Assembly (NCBI GenBank): GCA_943353705.1
Contig: CALRAY010000007.1
Span: 1 to 15,064 of the forward strand
DNA length: 15,064 bases
From: Patescibacteria group bacterium UBA4664
GTDB lineage: Bacteria; Patescibacteriota; Saccharimonadia; CAILAD01; BJGX01
Reading direction: 5' to 3'
The notes under the pieces were generated by a model. It had not been told where the DNA came from, did no database searches, and saw only the letters and a program-made list of their open reading frames with translations. The position numbers and the translations under genes are program-made. Of this stretch, positions 1-7,345 are shown one piece after another; position 1 is the stretch's first letter; the number at the start of each line of letters is the position of its first letter.

Positions 1-1490
1 GTAGCCAAGCGAATACGCTGGGCCTCGCCACCCGCTAGAGTATTGGCGCTTCTATCTAAACTCAAATAGCTTAGTCCGACATTATTTAAAAAGGTCAGCC
101 TAGCTAGAACTTCCTTAATTATTTGATCGGCTATTTTTTGCTCCTGCACACCAAGCTTTAAGCCTTCATAATATGCGAGCGCATCTTCCACGGTCATTTC
201 CGAAATATCAGCTATCGATTTATCATTAATAGTTACAGCCAGCACCTCAGGCTTTAAGCGTTTTCCGCTGCATACTGCGCAAACCTGGCTAGTCATATAC
301 TTCTCTATTTCTCTTTTAACAAAGTCGCTATCAGATTCACGGTAGCGCCTTTCAAGATTTGGAATAATACCTTCAAATTTAGTTTTATAAGTTCGCCCTG
401 CAGGACCTGGCACGCCTATTTCTTCGTCGCCAGTACCATAGAGTATGGTATAAAGTTGACTGTCAGTTAGTTCATCGACTGGCTTACTAATGCTAAATTT
501 ATGCTGATCGGCTACTGCTTGGACTAGCTTGGTGTACCAATTTAATCTCTGGGTGGTTCGACTCCACGGCCGAATCGCGCCCTCTGGTATGCTTAACTTT
601 CGGTTTGGTACTATTAATTCTGCATCGATTACCAATAAGGTTCCAAGTCCCATGCACCTAGGGCATGCTCCATGGGGAGAATTAAAGCTAAATAGTCTAG
701 GTTCTATTTCTGGCAAGGCAAAGTCAGAATCCGCAGTAGTATAGTGCTCGGAATAGAGCTTTTCTTCGCCACTATCATAATTTAATACACTTATAACTCC
801 GTCGCCAAGTCGTAGTGCTCCCTCGACCGACTCAACTAATCGCTGCGGGTTTTCTTTGTCTATGGTTAATCGATCTGTAACGACTTCAATCGTATGCTTT
901 TTTTGTTTATTTAGCTTTGGCACTTCATCGATTGGAATAATATCTCCATTTAGACGAACTCGACTATAGCCGGCTTTTTGTATTTCCGATAATAGATGTA
1001 CATGCTCACCTTTTTTATCTTTTACGATTGGAGCTAAGAGCACAACCTTAGTATCTTTTGGTTGATCCAAAATTAAATCAACAATTTGCTGAGCAGTTTG
1101 CTTGGTTAGAACTTCGCCAGTCTTAGGATTGTGTGGTACCCCTACTCGCGCAAACAGCAAGCGAAGGTAATCGTATATCTCGGTCACAGTTGCTACTGTA
1201 CTGCGCGGATTACGGCTTGACGATTTTTGGTCAATCGAAATGGCTGGGCTCAAACCTTCTATCTGGTCGACATCGGGCTTCTCCATGAGTCCTAAAAATT
1301 GACGGGCATAGGCGCTCAAACTCTCTACATATCGGCGCTGGCCTTCAGCATAAATTGTATCAAAAGCCAAAGACGATTTACCGCTTCCTGAGAGTCCAGT
1401 AATCACTACTAGCTTGTCGCGTGGTATTTCGACATCGATGTTTTTGAGGTTGTGCTCGCGGGCACCCTTAACAATTATTTTGTCGTGCAT
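1..1490 (-). CDS. uvrA: UvrA, excinuclease ABC subunit A (N-terminal ~496 residues; C-terminal part outside the window)
   Basis: UvrA is the damage-sensing ABC ATPase of nucleotide excision repair; it dimerises and loads UvrB on DNA. I translated the frame by hand from the ATG at 1490. Residues 31-38 hold the Walker A motif [10 protein letters not shown], followed by the family block [19 protein letters not shown]. The UvrB-binding region follows, then the [17 protein letters not shown] block (Cys276, Cys279) and CAVCSGKRL in the signature domain. The first ABC signature, [12 protein letters not shown], falls at the window edge; the family usually has LSGGE. About half of a normal ~940-residue UvrA is visible. 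Oddly, the upstream CxxC of the first zinc module is replaced by Thr252 and Ser255. The start is supported by AGGAG five bases upstream and a good promoter. The gene follows the uvrB pair with an 80-bp gap. Confidence 0.97.
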   Translation of the reverse strand, partial: MHDKIIVKGAREHNLKNIDVEIPRDKLVVITGLSGSGKSSLAFDTIYAEGQRRYVESLSAYARQFLGLMEKPDVDQIEGLSPAISIDQKSSSRNPRSTVATVTEIYDYLRLLFARVGVPHNPKTGEVLTKQTAQQIVDLILDQPKDTKVVLLAPIVKDKKGEHVHLLSEIQKAGYSRVRLNGDIIPIDEVPKLNKQKKHTIEVVTDRLTIDKENPQRLVESVEGALRLGDGVISVLNYDSGEEKLYSEHYTTADSDFALPEIEPRLFSFNSPHGACPRCMGLGTLLVIDAELIVPNRKLSIPEGAIRPWSRTTQRLNWYTKLVQAVADQHKFSISKPVDELTDSQLYTILYGTGDEEIGVPGPAGRTYKTKFEGIIPNLERRYRESDSDFVKREIEKYMTSQVCAVCSGKRLKPEVLAVTINDKSIADISEMTVEDALAYYEGLKLGVQEQKIADQIIKEVLARLTFLNNVGLSYLSLDRSANTLAGGEAQRIRLA

Positions 1491-1510
1491 CAGTTCTCCT
1501 AACCTTAGCA

Positions 1511-1538
1511 ATTATCTAAGTGTAAAATCAGCTATCAA
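1511..1538 (-). promoter_or_regulatory. Candidate uvrA promoter (TTGATA - 16 bp - GATAAT)
   Basis: On the minus strand, TTGATA (1538-1533) and GATAAT (1516-1511) are separated by 16 bp, each one mismatch from the sigma-70 consensus. The expected start near 1504 gives a leader of about 14 bases containing AGGAG. I saw no LexA-type palindrome overlapping it. uvrA can therefore be transcribed apart from uvrB. Confidence 0.55.
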
Positions 1539-1569
1539 TTGTACGCCTGAAGTCAATATTATTCAAGAG

Positions 1570-2673
1570 TTAGCTTGATTGAACATTGCCATAGTATTCT
1601 GCTAGAACTGGTTCGAGAGAAACTACATGTGAGCCGCCATAGACCACAAATGGTTTTTTGCCTGCTCTTGTTGCATCTGTAATAGTGTCCAGAATATGTC
1701 TATCACGAATTTCAGTTGTTGCTGCCATTCTCTCTGAGTGTATGCCTGTTCCTGCGGGATTTGCACTTTTGGCAACATCGCCTCTTGAGCGAGGGTCTTC
1801 AAAAACTATTTCTTGGTTTTCAGTAACGACCAGTTGTGGTAGTCCATATTCATTCAGTGATTTGTTCCAGGCCTCAACAAATGGACTGACTTTTTCAAAT
1901 ATTTCTTGATTAATCTCTGCTCGTTTAGCTATTGCCTCGGGGCTTTGATCGGTAAACTCTCCGTCTGTTTGAGCAAATACTTTCTTTTCTTCTTCACTAT
2001 ATACATGGAAGCCCTCAAATCCTACTGATTCCATATGCGGATAGAACTGAAATTTCATATCCCCTATCGACTCACTACTAGCATGAGTAGCTAAAGATCG
2101 TAATGTAAAAAGTAGAGCAGTTTCTTCTCGCGCTATACCAGCCTTTTCTAATTCGTCAGCTACCAGCAGATCTGTTGGCTCACCACTAACTCTGTCTACC
2201 CCTGACTCATCTGCAAAAAACATCATCATCCCGGCTTCGGTTCTGAGCCTGATGGCTGTATCACGATCAGTAAAGCTTTCGCTATCACCCTCAAATACTA
2301 CAAATCTCTCTGCTTCTGGCGTCTCTAGTAAATATTTTTGCCAGGCATTCTCGATATCTTTGTGGCTCTGTGCTTCTGGATTGTAATCATGCCCGTCAAT
2401 TGTTGTGCCTGTTTGTGGGTCGACATTAATACTAGCAATTATAGTTACCGGGCCAAACTCATCGACTTTTATCTTGGCACTGGCTGCTCTTTCGGCATTA
2501 GCTTTCTGATACTGCGGGCCATAACCTGCATACTTTTCAAATGCCTGGTCACGCTTGTGTTGTTCATTACTAGTCTCAGCCATACCTGTAAGCTCTTTTG
2601 TCAATTCGGCCTGCTTAGTAGCGTCTGCATCAGATGGATGAGCCTCAGGCCTGAATGAAATTGCCTCACTCAT
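1570..2673 (-). CDS. Uncharacterised 367-aa protein between uvrB and uvrA, possibly TraB/Tiki-like
   Basis: I do not recognise this protein with confidence. It is acidic and shows no signal peptide or membrane segment, so it is probably cytosolic. The first ~65 residues are charged and likely flexible. The folded part contains FVVFEGD (124-130), SGEPTD (163-168), EIRDRHIL (321-328) and a C-terminal [13 protein letters not shown] (343-355). The order of an early hydrophobic strand ending in Glu, a GEP motif, an RD-x-x-I helix and a late hydrophobic strand with G-x-H resembles the TraB/PrgY/Tiki/GumN superfamily, whose members include metal-dependent proteases. This resemblance is by eye only. 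The start ATG overlaps the uvrB stop (ATGA), so translation is probably coupled to UvrB. No terminator is visible before the uvrA promoter. Confidence 0.85.
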   Translation of the reverse strand: MSEAISFRPEAHPSDADATKQAELTKELTGMAETSNEQHKRDQAFEKYAGYGPQYQKANAERAASAKIKVDEFGPVTIIASINVDPQTGTTIDGHDYNPEAQSHKDIENAWQKYLLETPEAERFVVFEGDSESFTDRDTAIRLRTEAGMMMFFADESGVDRVSGEPTDLLVADELEKAGIAREETALLFTLRSLATHASSESIGDMKFQFYPHMESVGFEGFHVYSEEEKKVFAQTDGEFTDQSPEAIAKRAEINQEIFEKVSPFVEAWNKSLNEYGLPQLVVTENQEIVFEDPRSRGDVAKSANPAGTGIHSERMAATTEIRDRHILDTITDATRAGKKPFVVYGGSHVVSLEPVLAEYYGNVQSS

Positions 2674-4658
2674 TTGCTGATCTTCTTGCTCTTAACTACA
2701 TCCGTGATTTCTTCTAATTGGTCGCGCAGTTCGGCGGCTTTTTCAAACTGCAAATTAGCGGCAGCCAGCTCCATTTGCTCGGTTAGCTGCTTTTCTAAAT
2801 ACACCAATTCATCTTTGGGAACTTTATAAAAATCAATTGCTTCGACGTCTACTGTCTCAGCCTCAGTTTCGGCCTGCATGCTATCTGCAATAGCCTTTTG
2901 GATTGAGGTCGGAGTTATATTATTTTGTTTGTTGTACTCTTTTTGTAGCTCACGTCGATTTATAGTAATATCCATGGCTCTCTGCATGCTGCCGGTCATA
3001 CGGTCAGCATATAAAATTACCTTGCCTTCTTGATGTCTGGCGGCCCGTCCCATCGTCTGGATTAGTGATGTCTCGGAACGCAAAAAACCTTCTTTATCGG
3101 CATCAATGATTGCAACCAAACTAACTTCGGGTAAATCCAAACCTTCGCGTAAGAGATTAATACCAATTAGCACATCATAAACGCCAGCCCTCAAGTCTCT
3201 AAGTATATCAATCCTCTCGAGTGTATCGACATCTGAATGTAAATATTGAACTTTTATACCTAGCTCACCAAGATAGTCAGTGAGATCCTCGGACATTCGC
3301 TTAGTCAGCGTAGTCACGAGGACTCTTTGATGCTTAGCAATTCTATCTCTTATTTCGGCAATCAAATCGTCTACTTGATTATCACTAGGCCGTACTTCAA
3401 TTATTGGATCTAGTAAGCCTGTAGGTCTAATTATTTGGTCTGCTATCTGCTCGGATCGACTAAGCTCATAGGCACTTGGCGTTGCCGAAACATATACTAC
3501 TTTATTGATATGTCTTTCGAACTCACTAAAATTTAGAGGACGATTATCCAGGGCACTTGGCAGCCTAAAGCCATGCTCAATAAGGTTTTCTTTGCGGGCT
3601 TTGTCGCCACTAAACATTCCCCCGACCTGAGGTATCGTCATATGACTCTCATCTATAAACATCAAAAAGTCATCTGGGAAATAATCCATAAGCGTTGCTG
3701 GCTGTTCGCCAGGCTCGCGTTTTGTAAGATACCGAGAGTAATTCTCTATGCCCTTAACATAGCCCGTCTGCTCCATAATTTCTATATCGTAATCAATCCT
3801 ATTTTCAAGCCTTTGGGCTTCTATAAATTTTGCATTAGATTTAAAGTAAGCTACTCTCTGCTGCGATTCCGCTCTTATGTTAGCGATTGTATTTTCAAGT
3901 TGTTCGCGCGGAGTGACGAAATGCTTAGCTGGGAATATTTGCAATTCTTCAAGATTGGCGATAACCTCCCCAGTCAAATAGTCAATTTGCTTAATACTCT
4001 CGATGTCATCAGCAAAGAATTCTATGCGGTATGCACACTCCTCGCCGATAGGAAAAATATCTAAATTTTCACCTCGAACCCTAAAAGTTCCGCGCTCAAA
4101 GCTTATATCATTGCGCTGGTATTGAATATCGTTTAACTGCCTCAGCAGCTTATCTCTCTTTCGGTATTCTTTAAGCTTAAGTTTAATTGCCATATTCTGG
4201 TAGTTATCAATACTACCGATGCCATAAATACAACTTACTGAAGCCACTATAATGACGTCTTTGCGGGACAATAAGCTAGCGGTCGCAGCATGACGCAGCC
4301 TATCTATCTCTTCATTAATGGCACTATCTTTTTCAATATAAGTATCACTTCGGGCAATATAGGCTTCTGGCTGATAATAATCGAAGTAGCTTACGAAGTA
4401 ATGAACTGCATTATCTGGGAAAAATTCTTTGAATTCACCATAAAGCTGGGCCGCAAGTGTTTTGTTGTGGCTCAATATTAAAGTAGGCTTTCCGTAATTA
4501 GCAATAACGTTAGCCATAGTAAAAGTTTTACCTGAGCCTGTAATACCTAGCAGTGTCTGCTCTTTGTATTTTTTTTGCAGACCAAGAGTAAGTTTCTCTA
4601 TTGCTTTAGGTTGATCGCCAGCAGGTGGAAACTTTGAATGTAGATTAAATACGCTCAC
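2670..4658 (-). CDS. uvrB: UvrB, excinuclease ABC subunit B
   Basis: UvrB is the helicase-like subunit that verifies damage after loading by UvrA and then recruits UvrC. At 662 residues it is full length. Visible parts are Walker A GITGSGKT (38-45), the beta-hairpin region rich in aromatics (YFDYYQPEAY, 91-100), Walker B DESH (336-339), helicase motif VI QTMGRAAR (534-541) and a C-terminal UVR domain (about 617-652) that would contact UvrC. No domain is missing. The start codon is GTG at 4658-4656. There is no Shine-Dalgarno sequence before it, and an extended -10 ends only six bases upstream, so the mRNA is probably leaderless. The gene overlaps the next one by ATGA. No uvrC is in the window. 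Confidence 0.98.
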   Translation of the reverse strand: MSVFNLHSKFPPAGDQPKAIEKLTLGLQKKYKEQTLLGITGSGKTFTMANVIANYGKPTLILSHNKTLAAQLYGEFKEFFPDNAVHYFVSYFDYYQPEAYIARSDTYIEKDSAINEEIDRLRHAATASLLSRKDVIIVASVSCIYGIGSIDNYQNMAIKLKLKEYRKRDKLLRQLNDIQYQRNDISFERGTFRVRGENLDIFPIGEECAYRIEFFADDIESIKQIDYLTGEVIANLEELQIFPAKHFVTPREQLENTIANIRAESQQRVAYFKSNAKFIEAQRLENRIDYDIEIMEQTGYVKGIENYSRYLTKREPGEQPATLMDYFPDDFLMFIDESHMTIPQVGGMFSGDKARKENLIEHGFRLPSALDNRPLNFSEFERHINKVVYVSATPSAYELSRSEQIADQIIRPTGLLDPIIEVRPSDNQVDDLIAEIRDRIAKHQRVLVTTLTKRMSEDLTDYLGELGIKVQYLHSDVDTLERIDILRDLRAGVYDVLIGINLLREGLDLPEVSLVAIIDADKEGFLRSETSLIQTMGRAARHQEGKVILYADRMTGSMQRAMDITINRRELQKEYNKQNNITPTSIQKAIADSMQAETEAETVDVEAIDFYKVPKDELVYLEKQLTEQMELAAANLQFEKAAELRDQLEEITDVVKSKKISK

Positions 4659-4664
4659 ACTACT

Positions 4665-4673
4665 ATTGTAGCA
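4665..4673 (-). promoter_or_regulatory. Extended -10 promoter of uvrB, predicting a leaderless mRNA
   Basis: TGCTACAAT (4673-4665) matches the extended -10 consensus TGnTATAAT with one mismatch. No convincing -35 lies 17 bp upstream. Transcription would start about seven bases downstream, at or within a base or two of the uvrB GTG at 4658. Confidence 0.5.
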
Positions 4674-4676
4674 AGT

Positions 4677-4802
4677 TTAGCGCCCTATAAATACAGACTT
4701 CATAGTAGAAACGAAAGAAGGCTTGGCTATTGCCACTACTTCTATGATTGCTTCTGAACTATAATATTCAATTCGTGTTGTTTTGTTTTTGATTCTAAGC
4801 AT
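4677..4802 (-). CDS. Candidate 41-codon small ORF upstream of uvrB
   Basis: A short open frame runs from ATG (4802) to TAA (4677), encoding a 41-residue peptide that starts MLRIKNKTTRIEYYSSE and ends STMKSVFIGR. Its second half is mildly hydrophobic (AIIEVVAIAKPSFV). It lies in the 254-bp gap between the upstream terminator and uvrB, just after a good candidate promoter, and its stop sits four bases before the extended -10 of uvrB. The 3' half is less AT-rich than the flanking gap, which favours coding. Against it, there is no Shine-Dalgarno sequence, only an A-rich leader, and I recognise no family. It could be a real small protein, a uORF-like leader, or chance. Confidence 0.35.
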   Translation of the reverse strand: MLRIKNKTTRIEYYSSEAIIEVVAIAKPSFVSTMKSVFIGR

Positions 4803-4833
4803 TTGTTTTTGTTTTTTAAATTTGCTTATGTAT

Positions 4834-4862
4834 ATTGTGCTCTTATAAAATACTTATGTCAA
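4834..4862 (-). promoter_or_regulatory. Candidate promoter TTGACA - 17 bp - CACAAT in the uvrB upstream gap
   Basis: A perfect -35 TTGACA (4862-4857) is followed after exactly 17 bp by CACAAT (4839-4834), four of six matches including the key second A and last T. It begins 14 bases after the terminator hairpin. It would start RNA near 4827, giving a 25-base leader before the 41-codon ORF and a second, longer transcript for uvrB. Confidence 0.5.
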
Positions 4863-4875
4863 TAATTTTTGCAAA

Positions 4876-4897
4876 TAAAAAACCCCTACTTGGGGCA
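4876..4897 (-). terminator. Intrinsic terminator after the glutaredoxin/small membrane protein genes
   Basis: On the minus strand, CCCC AAGTA GGGG is followed directly by TTTTTT and then AT-rich sequence. The stem is short (four G-C pairs plus a G-U), but the U-tract is good. It lies about 17 bases after the stop of the 49-aa gene and directly before the repair block promoter, where a transcription unit boundary is expected. Confidence 0.7.
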
Positions 4898-4912
4898 ATT
4901 TATTTAACAGAC

Positions 4913-5062
4913 TTATGAGCCGACTATTGCAGCAGCAAAGCTTCTATAAACCAAGAACATTCCTACTATTACGAATAAAGTACATAGCACTATTATTCCA
5001 ATTGGATTTATTCTGTTCACGCTTTTTGATGTTTTTGTATTTCTACTTTTGGCTTTTGGCAT
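4913..5062 (-). CDS. 49-aa single-span membrane protein or signal-peptide-like peptide
   Basis: I chose the ATG at 5062 because AGGAGG lies just upstream (three-base spacing, rather close). A longer in-frame start at 5119 would place the translation start inside the candidate -35, so it is less likely. The 49-residue product has a basic N-terminus (MPKAKSRNTKTSKSVNR), one hydrophobic span (about residues 20-38) and a short tail RSFAAAIVGS. The charge pattern predicts N-in, C-out. The hydrophobic span followed by SFAAA resembles the end of a signal peptide with an A-x-A site, which would leave almost nothing after cleavage. No family is recognised. It may be a small envelope protein, or a signal peptide left from a longer gene. 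A terminator follows. Confidence 0.65.
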   Translation of the reverse strand: MPKAKSRNTKTSKSVNRINPIGIIVLCTLFVIVGMFLVYRSFAAAIVGS

Positions 5063-5090
5063 GATCCTCCTGAATGATATTGATATATAA

Positions 5091-5119
5091 ACATTAGAGG
5101 CTTGAGAGATAATTGTCAA
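5091..5119 (-). promoter_or_regulatory. Candidate promoter of the 49-aa protein (perfect -35)
   Basis: TTGACA (5119-5114), four bases beyond the glutaredoxin stop, is followed after 17 bp by TAATGT (5096-5091), which matches only three -10 positions. A start near 5084 would give a 22-base leader that includes AGGAGG. The -10 is weak, so this is tentative. Confidence 0.35.
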
Positions 5120-5122
5120 ATA

Positions 5123-5362
5123 CTATTTCGCAAATATACTATCGAGCTTAGCCTTATCAAAACCAACTACTATTTCGCCACCAGCATCTATTACAGGAAC
5201 TCCCATCTGGCCTGATTTGTCTACCATCTCTTGCACCCTATCTCTGTTCTCGACTAAATCAACTGTTTCGTATTTAATTTTATTATCATCAAAATATTCC
5301 TTAACGGATTTACAAAACACGCAGGTCGGTGTGGTATATAATATTACTTTTTTGTCTGACAT
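5123..5362 (-). CDS. Glutaredoxin/NrdH-like thiol-disulfide carrier
   Basis: This is a 79-residue thioredoxin-fold protein of glutaredoxin size. It has the active site CVFC (Cys14, Cys17) after a beta strand (VILYTTPT), the cis-proline motif GVPVI (Pro56) and a late Gly-Gly (AGGEIVVGFD), all in expected places. No signal peptide is present, so it acts in the cytosol. Members of this family carry electrons from a flavoprotein reductase or glutathione to targets such as ribonucleotide reductase or peroxidases. The gene lies 37 bases after the TrxB/AhpF-like flavoprotein, making that enzyme its likely reductant (inference). The ATG has a good AAAGGA six bases upstream. A separate extended -10 in the gap suggests extra transcription apart from the long operon. 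Confidence 0.9.
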   Translation of the reverse strand: MSDKKVILYTTPTCVFCKSVKEYFDDNKIKYETVDLVENRDRVQEMVDKSGQMGVPVIDAGGEIVVGFDKAKLDSIFAK

Positions 5363-5387
5363 AGATATTCCTTTCTTGAATATAATT

Positions 5388-5396
5388 ATTATATCA
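5388..5396 (-). promoter_or_regulatory. Perfect extended -10 promoter of the glutaredoxin gene
   Basis: TGATATAAT (5396-5388) matches TGnTATAAT exactly in the 37-base gap after the flavoprotein gene. Its -10 lies in an A+T palindrome, ATATAAT-A-ATTATAT. No -35 is evident. Transcription would start near 5381 with an 18-base leader containing AAAGGA. Confidence 0.5.
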
Positions 5397-5399
5397 TGA

Positions 5400-6329
5400 T
5401 TATTTCTTAGCTAAGTATATCGAGGCTTGAATTGCTGCTTTTGCCCCCTCGCCTGCAGCTGTTATTATTTGTTTTTCAACTACAGTAGTAATATCACCTG
5501 CTGCATAAATTCCTTCCTGGGTTGTGGAATTATATTCATCTATCACAATTTCGTTATCTTTATTAAGCTTGACTAGACCATCCAGGTACTCTGTGGCAGG
5601 CAAAGAACCTACTTCTATAAATACCCCCGAGACTGGTAAGTCCTTTTGCAAGCCTCCATCTCTAGATTTTATCCTAATTTTTTCTACTAGCCGTTCTCCC
5701 TCTATTTCGACAACCTCCATATCATTCATAATCCTAATGTGAGGCAGTGCCTTAACCTTGTCTATCATTACTGGATCCCCAGTAAGCTCGGGTGTAAGAT
5801 TAACAATAAATATCTGCTTAACTAGCTTACTGATATTAAGGGCTGCATCAAGCGCCGAGTTTCCGCCTCCTATAATTGCAACATCCTTGCCCTTAAAAAG
5901 TGGGCCATCGCACCATGCACAATAAGCCACTCCTTTGTTGAGGAATTCTTTTTCACCTTTTACGCCCAGATCCCTAGGTACTTTGCCACCTGCAATGATG
6001 ATGGCTTTAGCTTCTTCCTTTTTGCCGTCACCCATTACGACTGAAAAGTTTTTAGCTTTCTTAGAAATTTTAGTTACACCAGAAATGCTAAGTCTTAGCT
6101 CGACGTCATCCTTGAATTCCTCCAAATGATCTTCAAACTTTTTGACCAAATCAGGTCCAGTTATCATGCTAAAGCCAAGGTAATTTTCAATATCACTACT
6201 CCATGAAGCCTGGCCGCCAATATCTTTGGCAATTATTAAAGTCTTTAGCTTCTTACGGGCAGCATAAACTCCAGCTGTCATGCCGGCTGGTCCGGCCCCA
6301 ATTATTATTAAGTCATATACTTTACTCAT
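5400..6329 (-). CDS. trxB: Thioredoxin reductase-like flavoprotein resembling the C-terminal half of AhpF
   Basis: The 309-residue flavoprotein disulfide reductase has an N-terminal FAD site GAGPAG (11-16), the redox-active CAWC (Cys137, Cys140), a nucleotide site GGGNSA (154-159) and the final FAD block GIYAAGDIT. Length and layout fit low-molecular-weight thioredoxin reductase. It lacks the HRRxxxR motif that binds the NADPH phosphate. The equivalent stretch reads VNLTPELTGDPVMIDKV, close to NADH-using AhpF, as are CDGPLFKGK and the C-terminal KQIITAAGEGAKA. The N-terminal double thioredoxin domain of AhpF is absent. I infer that it uses NADH and passes electrons to the glutaredoxin encoded next. 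Its ATG overlaps the preceding kinase stop (ATGA). Annotation as TrxB is reasonable; the electron donor and acceptor are unproven. Confidence 0.92.
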   Translation of the reverse strand: MSKVYDLIIIGAGPAGMTAGVYAARKKLKTLIIAKDIGGQASWSSDIENYLGFSMITGPDLVKKFEDHLEEFKDDVELRLSISGVTKISKKAKNFSVVMGDGKKEEAKAIIIAGGKVPRDLGVKGEKEFLNKGVAYCAWCDGPLFKGKDVAIIGGGNSALDAALNISKLVKQIFIVNLTPELTGDPVMIDKVKALPHIRIMNDMEVVEIEGERLVEKIRIKSRDGGLQKDLPVSGVFIEVGSLPATEYLDGLVKLNKDNEIVIDEYNSTTQEGIYAAGDITTVVEKQIITAAGEGAKAAIQASIYLAKK

Positions 6330-7345
6330 ACTTTTGCAATCTCCCTCGGCTCATAATCATGAGGCGCTTTTTTTAATAAATTTAGTAATTTTTGCTTAGT
6401 CAAAAGCCCAGCCTGTGCACCCATCTTTTGCACTACACTCATTGGATTTATAGGTGCCCATTTTAGTGCAGTTACAATGTCCTCTCCGCTGGCTAAGGCT
6501 GCTACAAAAGTAGATGTATAGGCATCGCCACAGCCAGTCCTGTCGTAAGGTTTTTTAGGATCTGGATAGTTCCTCATACTATAAATCGTAACGCCGTCAC
6601 TTGCAAAGCTTCCATTGGGACCATCGGTCACGACTACTATTTTAGGGCCTAGGCTATGTAACTGTCTTATCAATTTGGTAACATCCGTAGTGTTTAGTCC
6701 AGTTATTAACTGTGCTTCTTCGAGGTTACATGCAAATATTTCTGTTTTTAAGTACAGCTCGCGAAGCTTATTCGTGCCCATTCTGATTTGGAAAGTACCA
6801 GGCTGAAATGCTAATTTTACAGACTCATTAGCCTTGAGATACTCGACAATATCTTCATGGATATGGCCAGCTTTTTCTCCGATTGAACTTAAGTAAATCC
6901 ATTTAGGGGTAGCATGTTCGGAAATATTAGGCCAATGGTAATCGTAGGGTTCGTGCTTTATTAATATTGTTCTATCAGCTCCATACCACAAAACATAGTG
7001 GTAGTTACTCGACATTCCCTTGTGCCTCTTTACGAACTCTGTCGAAACCCCCTGCATTGTTAGGGCAACTAAAATATCTTCTCCTACTTTGTCGTCGCCG
7101 ATATTAGCATACAGGCTTGATGTTAGTCCTAGATTGGCAAAACACACTGCTGCATTTGGGCTGTTGCCAACGCCATTTACCACTACTGCTTTTTCGAAAG
7201 GGATTTTAGTGCCATATGTCATGCAGAGAAGCGGATGGTGAGAGCCTGGTTGCTGAATAGTTGCCTCGTGTGGTAGTAGCCTAATAAACGCATCTGTGAC
7301 GACGTCCCCGACACTTAGGATATCTATTTTATGGTCTGAATTCAT
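6326..7345 (-). CDS. PfkB/ribokinase-family sugar kinase, catalytic motifs intact
   Basis: This 339-residue protein has the PfkB-fold layout. The N-terminal motif is NGVGNSPNAAVCFANLG (57-73), the N-x-x-E element is Asn207/Glu210 in CNLEEAQ, VVVTDGPNGS (237-246) is the phosphate-contact loop, and DRTGCGD (268-274) carries the catalytic base Asp274 and the anion-hole glycine. It is therefore probably an active ATP-dependent kinase of a sugar, sugar phosphate or nucleoside. The substrate cannot be read from sequence. Position in a pentose-phosphate/GAPDH operon suggests ribose, fructose or fructose 6-phosphate. It has a long early insertion (about residues 25-50) relative to minimal ribokinases. 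Its ATG overlaps the stop of the sister kinase, and its stop overlaps the flavoprotein start. Confidence 0.9.
   Translation of the reverse strand: MNSDHKIDILSVGDVVTDAFIRLLPHEATIQQPGSHHPLLCMTYGTKIPFEKAVVVNGVGNSPNAAVCFANLGLTSSLYANIGDDKVGEDILVALTMQGVSTEFVKRHKGMSSNYHYVLWYGADRTILIKHEPYDYHWPNISEHATPKWIYLSSIGEKAGHIHEDIVEYLKANESVKLAFQPGTFQIRMGTNKLRELYLKTEIFACNLEEAQLITGLNTTDVTKLIRQLHSLGPKIVVVTDGPNGSFASDGVTIYSMRNYPDPKKPYDRTGCGDAYTSTFVAALASGEDIVTALKWAPINPMSVVQKMGAQAGLLTKQKLLNLLKKAPHDYEPREIAKV

Noticed and set aside
529..744. Plus-strand open frame opposite uvrA, and the many other plus-strand frames across the window.
   Set aside because: All lie opposite well-supported minus-strand genes with conserved motifs, lack ribosome sites and show no recognisable protein features.
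1491..1569. LexA/SOS box in front of uvrA or uvrB.
   Set aside because: Neither CTGT-N8-ACAG nor GAAC-N4-GTTC type palindromes are present upstream of either gene.
4659..4912. tRNA or structured RNA in the 254-bp gap before uvrB.
   Set aside because: No cloverleaf, T-loop motif or riboswitch-like pairing is visible; terminator, promoters and the short ORF account for the structure seen.
5063..5119. Longer 68-aa form of the small membrane protein starting at 5119.
   Set aside because: No ribosome site, the first 19 residues add nothing family-like, and the start would fall on the candidate -35. AGGAGG favours the ATG at 5062.
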